The translations under genes and the position numbers were made by a program. From Acidobacteriota bacterium (GTDB taxonomy: Bacteria > Acidobacteriota > Vicinamibacteria > Vicinamibacterales > CAVVIG01), in NCBI GenBank assembly GCA_003222395.1, contig QHWB01000052.1, positions 248,001 through 312,000 of the forward strand: DNA of 64,000 bases, in the 5' to 3' direction. Of this stretch, positions 16,459 through 24,042 are shown one piece after another (position 1 is the first letter of the stretch; each line of letters opens with the position of its first letter). Under the pieces are notes generated by a model, which worked only from the letters and a program-made list of their open reading frames with translations, ran no database searches and had not been told where the DNA came from.

Positions 16459-17414
16459 TGGACGCATTTCGGGAGCTGCTCGCCTGCCCGTCGTGCGCAG
16501 GTGCGCTGACAATCGAGCTGGCCTGCCGCGCGTGCGGCAGTCGCTTCGACGCGCCAGACGGCATCCCAAACCTGCGGCTCCCCGCCGACGAACGCACCGA
16601 AACGGTGCGCCGGTTTTACGAGCGCGCGCCGTTCCCCGGCTATCCACCGCGCGACAGCCTTCACGCGCTCCGCCTTCGGGCCGAGCAAAACGCGTTCGCG
16701 CAGCTGCTCGATCGGGCCATCCCCGGAGACGCCCGCATCGTGGAGATCGGCTGCGGGACCGGTCAGCTGTGCCTGTATCTGGCGCGCGCGGATCGCATCG
16801 TCGTCGGCGCCGACCTGACGCGCGCCTCGCTCCTGCTGGGCGCGGCGGCCGCGCGACGCTTCGGGCTCCACCGCGTCCAGTTCGTCGAGACCGATCTCAA
16901 TCGGCCGGGCCTCAAGACCGGCGTCTTCGACGTCGTCTACTCAGCCGGCGTGCTCCATCACACGCCGAATCCGCGCGCGTCGTTCTCCCGCCTCGCGAAG
17001 CTCGCGCGCGCGGGCGGAATCATCGTCGTCGGCGTCTACAATGCGTTCGCGCGGCTGCCCTCGCGTGCTCGAAAGCTCGTCGCGCGCCTGTCAGGTTTCC
17101 GACTGATCCCGTTCGATCCGATCCTGCGCGCGCGACAAACCGAGGCGTCGCGACGGGAGGCCTGGCTGCGCGATCAATATCGACATCCTGAGGAACACAG
17201 TCACACGATCGGCGAAGTGCAGCGCTGGTTCACGGAGAACGACATCGAGTACCTGCGCGCGTATCCGAGCGCCGTGCTCGGCGACGAACCCGAGCATCTG
17301 TTTTCACGCGCGGCGGACAATTGGTCCGTCGAGAACTGGCTGGCGCAGCTCGGTTGGATGCGGACGCTGGGACGCGAGGGCGGTCTGTTCTTCAGCGTCG
17401 GTCGGCGTCGCTGA
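16458..17414 (+). CDS. SAM-dependent methyltransferase with N-terminal zinc ribbon
   Basis: 318 residues. The N-terminus has LLACPSCAGAL...LACRACGSRFDAPDGIPNL, a Trm112-like four-cysteine zinc ribbon. The Rossmann-like methyltransferase domain begins near residue 90 with IVEIGCGTGQLCLYLAR (motif I), then VVGADLTRASL, DVVYSAGVLHHTPNP (motif IV) and AGGIIVVGVYN. DQYRHPEEHSHTIGEVQRWF near the end is shared with methyltransferases of polysaccharide and secondary-product loci. It begins one base before the DUF5989 stop, so it belongs to the carbamoyltransferase operon and may methylate the same product. The acceptor is not identifiable from the sequence. Confidence 0.85.
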   Translation: MDAFRELLACPSCAGALTIELACRACGSRFDAPDGIPNLRLPADERTETVRRFYERAPFPGYPPRDSLHALRLRAEQNAFAQLLDRAIPGDARIVEIGCGTGQLCLYLARADRIVVGADLTRASLLLGAAAARRFGLHRVQFVETDLNRPGLKTGVFDVVYSAGVLHHTPNPRASFSRLAKLARAGGIIVVGVYNAFARLPSRARKLVARLSGFRLIPFDPILRARQTEASRREAWLRDQYRHPEEHSHTIGEVQRWFTENDIEYLRAYPSAVLGDEPEHLFSRAADNWSVENWLAQLGWMRTLGREGGLFFSVGRRR

Positions 17415-17420
17415 ACGGTT

Positions 17421-18302
17421 TTACCGTGGAGCGCCCAGCAGACCTTCGGCCTTCAGCATCAGGCCCATGCGAGTCTGGGCATCCTGCAGACCCTCGTCGT
17501 TGATTCGCTGCATCAAGGCGGCAAGATCGGCGGCCGCGCCGGCGGCGCTGGCGGTGTCTGTCGCCGCGCGGATTCTCTGAGCGGCCGCGACGGCCTGATC
17601 CACCCATTGCAGCACGTTCGAGAGTGACGAAGACACCTGCGCGGCCTGCGTCGTAATGTTGATCGTCGCGCCTTCGGCCCTGGCTGCGAAGTCGAGATGC
17701 TGCAGCGCGCCGGCCGCTGCTTTCCTGACGCCGTATCCGGCGCCAGGGCCGGCCCGTTCGACAGCGGGATCGAGCGCATTCAGGACGTGACCGGCGTGCA
17801 GCTTGATGTCGTCGAGACTCGTGCTGTTGACGGCGAGTCGCGCGTGCAACACCGCGACTCTGGCCTCATCGACCGCGACCGGCAGGAATCCACGCGCGCC
17901 GGGCGTGTCGCGCCAGTTGGTCATCACATGGCCGATATGGAGATGCGCCGGAATCGCTTCGACTCTCGTGACGAAGATGGCGTCGCCTTTCCATTCTCCC
18001 GTGAGCTTCACCGGCCGGCCGGCGTACAACGGAAGGCCCATCGCATCCTGATTTGCGATCGGCAACACGCGGTCGTTTCGATCGACAAGCACATATTTGG
18101 CCAGCGCGCCGATGCAGGCGAGGAGGCACTGTCGATCGGTCAACGCGCCGGCCCCGAGCGACGTCGAGGGGCTCGCACGATGGGACGCGCCGCACATGCT
18201 GTCGGAGATCCTGCCGGTGAACGTCTGCTCTGCTCCCGCCGGCATCCCGCTCGCGCACGCAAGGGACAAGGCCACGAGGACACGAAAACGCGAAGAAGAC
18301 AC
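17421..18302 (-). CDS. Secreted protein with GxISDSMCG...H domain, unknown function
   Basis: 293 residues from GTG 18302. The signal peptide (RVLVALSLACASGMPAGA) is followed by TFTGRISDSMCGASH, then CLLACIGALAKYVLVDRNDRVLPIANQDA and AGRPVKLTGEWKGDAIFVTRVE. This is an OB-like domain common in acidobacterial secreted proteins, with paired cysteines. The second half (about residues 105-290) is helical, with HIGHVMTNWRDTPGARGFLP, and has no family I recognise. Two oddities: the signal peptide codons are built on a CACGAAAACGCGAAG-type repeat, and residues around 44-51 (SPSTSLGAG) translate a dispersed palindromic repeat also found in the kynureninase-like gene. It is the last gene of the DUF1592 run. 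Confidence 0.65.
   Translation of the reverse strand: MSSSRFRVLVALSLACASGMPAGAEQTFTGRISDSMCGASHRASPSTSLGAGALTDRQCLLACIGALAKYVLVDRNDRVLPIANQDAMGLPLYAGRPVKLTGEWKGDAIFVTRVEAIPAHLHIGHVMTNWRDTPGARGFLPVAVDEARVAVLHARLAVNSTSLDDIKLHAGHVLNALDPAVERAGPGAGYGVRKAAAGALQHLDFAARAEGATINITTQAAQVSSSLSNVLQWVDQAVAAAQRIRAATDTASAAGAAADLAALMQRINDEGLQDAQTRMGLMLKAEGLLGAPR
18151..18171 (-). repeat. Intragenic palindromic repeat core, copy 2
   Basis: The 21 bases gccccgagcgacgtcgaggg(g) differ at 3 positions from 1333-1353. Read in frame on the minus strand they give STSLGA in the conserved spacer between the SDSMCG..H and CLLAC motifs, lengthening a loop without breaking the protein. Confidence 0.6.
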
Positions 18303-18313
18303 AGTAGAACCGG

Positions 18314-19954
18314 CTATTCAGCGGCGCCCAGTTTTTTCAGCAGCGCCACCGTGCTCGGGTGGGCCAGCTCGATCGGAGGCTCGAAGCCAAGAGAATCGGC
18401 GCCCGCCGGAGCGGCGGCTCGCCCTCTGCCGGCGGTTGAACCGAACATCGCCGCCAGGAGCGGCGTAATCCCACGCGTGTTCTTCATGTTGACCGCCGCG
18501 CCGTGCTCTGCGAGGAATTGCACGACCGTGTCGTGTCCGAGGGCCGCCGCGACGTGCATGGCGGTATCGCCCGTCTGGCTTGCCGCGTTCACGTCGCCGC
18601 CCAGATCGACCGCTGCCGCGACGGCGTCGCGCACGCGGCTTTCAGGTTCGACCTTGCCGAAATCGATCGTCTCGACTCCGCGCCGGCTCGCAGTCCTGCT
18701 CGATCCCATCCCGGCCGCGAGCATCACCGCATCGGCGCCGTTCGGCATCGTCAGCCGCGGATCGGCGCCGGCAGCCGCGAGCAGCCGCATGATGTCCGGC
18801 TCGAGGAACTTCGCCGCCAGCAGGTAAGGCGTTGATCCGATCAACGTCGCCGGCAGATTCCAATCCGTGGTGTCGCGCCGCATCGGCGTGCCCTTCGTCA
18901 TCCGAAGATTCGGATTGGCCCCGCGGCCGAGGAGTGCCTTCACCAGATTCAGATCGCTTCTCAGGATCGCGGCATGCAGCGCCGTGTATCCACTGCTCAG
19001 CGCGTTGGGATCCGCGCCGTGCTCCAGCAGACGCGCGGCAACGCCGCCGTTCGCGCTGTGGACGGCGAGGACGAGGGCGGTGACGCCGTCCGGCTGCGAA
19101 TCGTTCGGGTCGGCACCCGCCTTCAACAACAGGGTCGCGGACTGCTCGTCGCCGGCCCTGGCGGCGAACAGTAATGGCGTGGCGCCGCCGCGCAGCACTG
19201 TGTAGTTCAGCTCTTCCCGCCCCGCACGCTGCGTCTGCTCGCCGACGACGGTCTGGGCGTAGGTGAGGGAGCGGGCGCCAGTGTCGGCGCGGGCTTCGAT
19301 GAGGAGCTCGACGACTTCGGGATGCCGTTGTGCCACCGCCCACATCAGCGCGGTCTGCTGGTGCTCGTGTTCCTTCGCGTTGACGTCCGCGCCGTGAGCC
19401 AGCAGCGCCTTCACCGCCCCGGCATCGCCCGCGCGGGCGCACGTCATCAGCGCCGTCTCGCCGTTCAGCAGCGTTGCGCGCGCGTCGGCGCCGGCCGCGA
19501 GAAGCCGCTCGACCATCGCCGCGCTGCGGTTCGTGCACGCCAGATGAAGCGGAGTGGCCCCGAGATCGTTGGCGGCGTTCGCGCGCGCGCCAGCCCGGAT
19601 CAGCAGATCGGCGATCGCGAGGTCGTCGCGATGCGCCGCCCAATGGAGCGCGGTCGCGCCATCGCCCTGCGCCGCGTTCACGTCGATTCGCGCAGGCCGC
19701 TCCTGCAGCAGCGCGCGCACCGATTCAACATCTCTGTTCTTGACGGCCTCGATCAGCCGCAGATCCGCGGTCGCGGCTGCCGTGATCGCGCTCGACGTCA
19801 TGACGAGAACCGCCAAACAGACGGTCGCCAAACGCGCAGCGCAGCCCTTCAGGGCTGCCCCGCGCTCGTCGGCAGGCCTGAAGGCCTGGGCTACAGCCGG
19901 CCATTGGCGGCCGCGAACGCGCCGCCCCACATCACAGAGAAAGGATCCGCGCAT
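18314..19954 (-). CDS. Secreted ankyrin-repeat protein
   Basis: 546 residues. After an N-terminal region and the hydrophobic ATVCLAVLVMTSSAITAAATA, a run of about ten ankyrin repeats follows: GDGATALHWAAHRDDLAIADLLIRAGA, LGATPLHLACTNRSAAMVERLLAAGA, NGETALMTCARAG..., ending TGDTAMHVAAALGHDTVVQFLAEHGA and a C-terminal STVALLKKLGAAE. Ankyrin stacks bind partner proteins; in acidobacteria and planctomycetes such proteins often accompany DUF1592/DUF1552 pairs. The first 50 residues include AQAFRPADERGAALKGCAA, which is the read-through of a dispersed repeat at 19836-19894, so the native start may be further down near the signal peptide. It overlaps the DUF1552 gene by 23 bases. Confidence 0.85.
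   Translation of the reverse strand: MRGSFLCDVGRRVRGRQWPAVAQAFRPADERGAALKGCAARLATVCLAVLVMTSSAITAAATADLRLIEAVKNRDVESVRALLQERPARIDVNAAQGDGATALHWAAHRDDLAIADLLIRAGARANAANDLGATPLHLACTNRSAAMVERLLAAGADARATLLNGETALMTCARAGDAGAVKALLAHGADVNAKEHEHQQTALMWAVAQRHPEVVELLIEARADTGARSLTYAQTVVGEQTQRAGREELNYTVLRGGATPLLFAARAGDEQSATLLLKAGADPNDSQPDGVTALVLAVHSANGGVAARLLEHGADPNALSSGYTALHAAILRSDLNLVKALLGRGANPNLRMTKGTPMRRDTTDWNLPATLIGSTPYLLAAKFLEPDIMRLLAAAGADPRLTMPNGADAVMLAAGMGSSRTASRRGVETIDFGKVEPESRVRDAVAAAVDLGGDVNAASQTGDTAMHVAAALGHDTVVQFLAEHGAAVNMKNTRGITPLLAAMFGSTAGRGRAAAPAGADSLGFEPPIELAHPSTVALLKKLGAAE
19836..19894. repeat. Dispersed repeat read through in ankyrin gene N-terminus
   Basis: Two palindromic halves: gcagcccttcagggctgc and gcaggcctgaaggcctgggctac, joined by 13 bases. 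They match copies at 3663-3682, 3816-3839 and 10672-10685 in shape and sequence. On the minus strand they read VAQAFRPA and AALKGCAA in the leader of the ankyrin-repeat protein. Confidence 0.6.
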
Positions 19955-21275
19955 CGATTCTTCCCGTGCTGTCGCCGATCCGATCGCAGTGGACCCCGAA
20001 CTGATCCAGCAGCGTCAGGTGCAGATTGGCCAGCGGCGTGTTCCTGAACCGGATGTGCCGACCGCCCTTCAGATTCCCGGCGCCTCCGCCAGCCAGGATC
20101 AACGGGATATCAATCGGCGAATGGCTGTTGCTGTCGGCCATGCCCGCGCCGTACATCATCGTCGCGTGATCCAGCAGCGTGCCGTCGCCGTCAGGCGTTG
20201 CCCGCAGCTTCTCGAGGAAGCGGGCGAACATCTGCACGTGATACGCGTTGATCTTCGCAACCTTCGCGACCTTCTCGGGCTCCTGCTGGTGATGCGAGAT
20301 GGGGTGATGCGCGTCGGGCACGCCGATCTGCGGATACGTCATGCCGCTGTGCTCGTGGCCGACCATGAGGGTGATGACGCGCGTGAGGTCGCACTGAAAC
20401 GCCAGCACCTGCAAATCGAACATCAGATTCAGGTGATCTTCCCAGCTCGACGGAATGCCCGCGGGATGATCGACGAGCGGCAGCTCGCGATCGCTCTGCT
20501 CCTCAGCCACCTGGATGCGCTGCTCCACGCCCCGAATGGCGTCGAGATACTCGGCCAGCTTCGTCCGATCGCTCTGCGGGAGCACCCCCTGAAGGCCTGC
20601 GACTTCCTCGCTGACCGAGTCGAGCACGCTGCGCCGCTGGCGCAGCCGCGTGAGCCGCGCTTTCGGATCCGTGCTGGTGCTGTCGCCGAAGAGGCGCTCG
20701 AAGATCACGCGCGGGTTGTTCTGCGTCGGCAGCGGCGTGTTCTGGCTCTTCCAGCTGATCGTGTTGGTGTAAGGACACGCGAACCCGGTGTCGCACGCGC
20801 CCGCCGTCTCGCCGGATTCGATCGCCAGCTCGAGCGACGCCAGCTGCGTCAGCTTGCCGGTCTCCTGCGCCAGAATCTGATCCATCGAGATGCCGGCATC
20901 GAGCCACGTCTCGCTCAACGGGGGCGAGACGTCGGTCAGGAACCGCGTGCTCGCTTTCGCGTGCGCGCCGCCCGGGCGTCCGGGCGTCGGGATGCATTCC
21001 AGCCCGCTCACGACGAGCAGGTGCTCGCGAAACGGCGCCAGCGCGGACAGGGTTGGCGTGAGCTCGTAGGCCGCGCCTTCCGTCAACGGCAGGTAGTTCT
21101 TCATGATCATGCCGTTCGGCACGTACATGACGCCAAACCGATTGATCGGTCTGGCAGCCGTCTTCTGCATCGCCGAGAGCGCGGGCATCATGCTGTCGAG
21201 CAGCGGCAGCGCCAGCATCGAACCGAGGCCGCGCAACACCGTGCGCCGCGGGATCGCCTTTTTCGAGATGATCAT
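19932..21275 (-). CDS. DUF1552 domain protein
   Basis: 447 residues with a Tat-like or export leader: ISKKAIPRRTVLRGLGSMLALPLLDSMMPAL, where RRTVLRG is the twin-arginine region. The body fits DUF1552: RFGVMYVPNGM, LVVSGLEC, GGAHAKASTRFLTDVSPP, SLDQ-type ISMDQILAQ, SLELAIESGETAGACD, TISWKSQNTPLPTQNNPRVIFERLFGD and MYGAGMADSNSHSPIDIPLILAGGGAG. The family always pairs with DUF1592/DUF1587 cytochrome proteins in planctomycetes, verrucomicrobia and acidobacteria; no enzyme activity has been proven that I know of. It overlaps the upstream DUF1592 gene by 4 bases, so the pair is translationally coupled. An extracytoplasmic place is inferred from the leader. Confidence 0.92.
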   Translation of the reverse strand: MIISKKAIPRRTVLRGLGSMLALPLLDSMMPALSAMQKTAARPINRFGVMYVPNGMIMKNYLPLTEGAAYELTPTLSALAPFREHLLVVSGLECIPTPGRPGGAHAKASTRFLTDVSPPLSETWLDAGISMDQILAQETGKLTQLASLELAIESGETAGACDTGFACPYTNTISWKSQNTPLPTQNNPRVIFERLFGDSTSTDPKARLTRLRQRRSVLDSVSEEVAGLQGVLPQSDRTKLAEYLDAIRGVEQRIQVAEEQSDRELPLVDHPAGIPSSWEDHLNLMFDLQVLAFQCDLTRVITLMVGHEHSGMTYPQIGVPDAHHPISHHQQEPEKVAKVAKINAYHVQMFARFLEKLRATPDGDGTLLDHATMMYGAGMADSNSHSPIDIPLILAGGGAGNLKGGRHIRFRNTPLANLHLTLLDQFGVHCDRIGDSTGRIDARILSL

Positions 21276-23923
21276 CGTGGGACCTTTCCTGGACGCGCGG
21301 CCGCATCCGCCGGCTTTGTCCTAACCGCCTCCGCGCCGGAGGCGCTTCGGCCGGACTCGCCGCTCGCGACGGCCATGCTGAACGGTGTGCTCTTGACGAT
21401 TCCGGCGATGACCGACGACCACGAGTAATCGGCCGGTGCGGCGTCGCGCGCGACGGCCCGAATGGCGGGCATGTCGTGATAGTCGAGGCCGCGGCCGATC
21501 GCGTAGGCGAGCAGCTTCCCGCAGAGCGTACGGACGAAGTCTTCCTTGTGGCTGACGAGGAGCGTGCGGAGGCCGGCGACGCCTTCGAACCTGGTGCCGT
21601 CGGGAAACGACGCCGATGGATCGATCGGCGCGCCGTCGCTTGACGTGCGCCATTTTCCGACCGCGTCGAAATTCTCGAGCGCGAAGCCGAGCGGATCCAT
21701 CCGCTGGTGACACGACGCGCACGCCGGATTCTTCCGGTGCATCTCCATGCGCTCGCGAAGCGATCGAGGCTGGCCATCGACGCCGGCTTCTTTCAGCGCG
21801 GGAATGTCGGGCGGCGGCGGCGGCGGCGGAGCGCCGAGCAGGTTCGCGAGCAGCCACCGTCCGCGCATCGTGACGGACGTGCGATTGGGATACGAGGTGA
21901 CGGTCAACAGGCTCGCCTGGCCGAGGAGTCCTCCTCGGGCGCGGTCGGCGAAGGTGACGCGACGGAAATGGCTGCCGTAGATGTTGCGAAGTCCGTAGTG
22001 CGCAGCCAGCCGCTCGTTCAGAAATGAATAGTCGGCCGTCAGCAGCTCCACGACGCTGCGGTTCTCGCGTATCTGGCTGCCGACGAACAGCCTCGTTTCC
22101 TGCTCCATCGCGTCACGAAGGTTCTCGTCGAATTCCGGATACAGCTCCGTATCGGGCACGACGCCCGAGAGCTTGCTCAGCTCGAGCCATCGGGTGGCGA
22201 AGTTGTCGACGAGCGCTTTCGATCGCGGATCGCGAAGCATGCGCTGCACCTGCTGCTCCAGCGCCGCGGGATCGTGCAGCTTTCCGCGAGCCGCCGCCTC
22301 CCGCAGCTCGTCGTCCGGAATGCTGCTCCAGAGAAAGAACGACAGCCGCGACGCCAGATCGAGATCGCTGAGGCGATAGGCGGCGCCTGCCGCCAGGCCT
22401 GCGGGCTCGCGTTCCACGCGGAACAGGAAACTCGGAGCAGCCAGAATCCGCTCGATCCCGCGCTGGATGCCGGCGTCAAAGCTGTCTTCGGCCTGCCGTG
22501 AGCGAGGCACGCCGCCGAGTCGAAGGGCCCTGCCCTCGTTGTAAAAATCGAGGAGTGTCTGGATGTCGCTTTCGGTCAGCGGCCGCCGATAGGCGCGCGC
22601 CGCGAGCGTCGACAGAATCTTCTTCGCGCACGAGAGTCCTCTTTGATCCGGGGATCCCTTCCGCCCGGCCGTGTCGTGGGGACGGCAGATGAATGCCTTG
22701 CGGCGGCTCGGCGAGTCTCCGGCCGCCGGCACTCCGTACGGACCGCCGATCGACACGATTTCCACCGCAGGATTGCCGTGGTAATACTCGTTGGTCGTGC
22801 GTCCGAAACCGGTCTGCGGTGGCTGCAGCACGCCTTCGGGTTCCCAGAATCGCCTGACGAACGACACGCCGACTTCGTGAACACCGGCTTTCACCGGGAC
22901 GCGCACTTCCAGATGCGCGTCGGCCGTGTGCATGTACTCTTCGAATTCGGGATCGCCCTGCGTATTGCCGGCGAAGTTTTCCGGGTTCGTCATCCCTTTT
23001 GCTTCGCCGCCCACGGTGAACCGCTTCACCCGGACGCCGTCGAGACGGAAATCGAGCTGGTGCGGCTCGCCCATGCCGATGATGTAGTCGTACTCCTGCC
23101 GTCGCAGCAGGACCTTGATGGTGTACTCCGCGTCGAGCGGAAAGTCATATCGAATCAGCGCGCCGCCCTGCGAGCCGAACGGCAGATCGTCGCTCAGGCG
23201 CTCGTCCTGCACGAGCGCTTTGGAAATCTTGAACGTATCGATGACCGGTACGCGCGCGGGATCGCCGACGGCGAGCCGGCTGAGCGCGCGCGCGGCAGAC
23301 AGGTAATTTTCGAGCAGCGCCGGCGAGACCGACAATACGCTCGCGACGTTGTCGAAGCCTTCCTGATCCGATTCGTCAGACGACAGCAACGCACGTCCAT
23401 CGATCTCGAGACCCAGCAGATCGCGGATGGCGTTCGTGTACTCGTTGCGGTTCAGACGGTGAACCGGAACCCGGCCCGGATGCGGTTTCGCCGCCGCCGC
23501 CGCGTCCAGGTCACGTTCCAACGCCGCCGCGGCCGCATCGTAGGCCACGCCGTCCGGACGCGGCCGCCCGGGCGGCGGCATCTCGCGGGTGCGAAGCTTC
23601 GTGACGATCTTTTCCCACTGTTGCGCGTTGTCTCCAACGCGCTGCACGTCCAGGCTGTCGATCTCGAGGGCTGCCGTTTTCAGTCTCGCGTTGTGACACG
23701 TGACGCAGTACCTGTCGAGAAGGTTGGTCGCGTCGATTGAAGGCGTCGCGGGGCCGCGTGCGGACGCGGCGGACTGCATGGCCCGCGCGCTCACGGAGCG
23801 GGCGCCGATCAGACCGACTCCAACGAACACCAGCAGCGCCGAAGCGCCTGCCGCCCGAGCGAGGCGCCGGGATCCCCAACGCGGCAGCCGCGTTGGGGTG
23901 GAACGTGCCAATCCTTCTGGCAT
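21272..23923 (-). CDS. DUF1592/DUF1588/DUF1585 multi-domain cytochrome-like protein
   Basis: 883 residues. A signal region (ASALLVFVGVGLIGA) precedes a haem-binding CVTCH motif at residues 73-77. DUF1587 follows (VHRLNRNEYTNAIRDLLGLEID), then a beta-rich domain and the DUF1595/DUF1592 region (AYRRPLTESDIQTLLDFYNEG, SFLFRVEREP, YRLSDLDLASRLSFFLWSSIPDDEL). DUF1588 (RGGLLGQASLLTVTSYPNRTSVTMRGRWLL), a second CxxCH (PACASCHQRMDPLGFALENFDAVG) and DUF1585 near the C-terminus complete the set. It is thought to be a large periplasmic c-type redox protein, often linked to polymer breakdown. The first codons contain an 11-bp-arm hairpin at 23874-23898. Confidence 0.92.
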   Translation of the reverse strand: MPEGLARSTPTRLPRWGSRRLARAAGASALLVFVGVGLIGARSVSARAMQSAASARGPATPSIDATNLLDRYCVTCHNARLKTAALEIDSLDVQRVGDNAQQWEKIVTKLRTREMPPPGRPRPDGVAYDAAAAALERDLDAAAAAKPHPGRVPVHRLNRNEYTNAIRDLLGLEIDGRALLSSDESDQEGFDNVASVLSVSPALLENYLSAARALSRLAVGDPARVPVIDTFKISKALVQDERLSDDLPFGSQGGALIRYDFPLDAEYTIKVLLRRQEYDYIIGMGEPHQLDFRLDGVRVKRFTVGGEAKGMTNPENFAGNTQGDPEFEEYMHTADAHLEVRVPVKAGVHEVGVSFVRRFWEPEGVLQPPQTGFGRTTNEYYHGNPAVEIVSIGGPYGVPAAGDSPSRRKAFICRPHDTAGRKGSPDQRGLSCAKKILSTLAARAYRRPLTESDIQTLLDFYNEGRALRLGGVPRSRQAEDSFDAGIQRGIERILAAPSFLFRVEREPAGLAAGAAYRLSDLDLASRLSFFLWSSIPDDELREAAARGKLHDPAALEQQVQRMLRDPRSKALVDNFATRWLELSKLSGVVPDTELYPEFDENLRDAMEQETRLFVGSQIRENRSVVELLTADYSFLNERLAAHYGLRNIYGSHFRRVTFADRARGGLLGQASLLTVTSYPNRTSVTMRGRWLLANLLGAPPPPPPPDIPALKEAGVDGQPRSLRERMEMHRKNPACASCHQRMDPLGFALENFDAVGKWRTSSDGAPIDPSASFPDGTRFEGVAGLRTLLVSHKEDFVRTLCGKLLAYAIGRGLDYHDMPAIRAVARDAAPADYSWSSVIAGIVKSTPFSMAVASGESGRSASGAEAVRTKPADAAARPGKVPR
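23874..23898. repeat. Perfect 11-bp inverted repeat at the 5' end of the DUF1592 gene
   Basis: ccccaacgcgg, loop cag, ccgcgttgggg. It lies 25-50 bases inside the DUF1592 reading frame and encodes TRLPRWG. A hairpin this close to the start could slow translation or be a repeat insertion in the leader. Confidence 0.6.
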
Positions 23924-24004
23924 GCCGGTCTGTCCGCGCTCAGTATGCCTTACCCCACGGTGCGCGACAATTCGCGGCGCGAAGCCTCATCCGTCCGTCG
24001 GCCC

Positions 24005-24013
24005 TGTTATACT
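24005..24013 (+). promoter_or_regulatory. Extended -10 promoter element for the moxR gene
   Basis: TGTTATACT fits the extended -10 form TGnTATAAT with one mismatch. It lies in the short divergent region between the DUF1592 and moxR genes and would start RNA near 24020, about 23 bases before the first plausible moxR start. No good -35 is seen, as is usual for extended -10 promoters. Confidence 0.5.
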
Positions 24014-24042
24014 CCGCAGCATTCCCGTTCGGGGGTCACACC

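Noticed and set aside
23737-24042. A 100-residue N-terminal extension of the MoxR protein
   Set aside because: It is antisense to the DUF1592 gene, lies upstream of the likely promoter, and has no domain.
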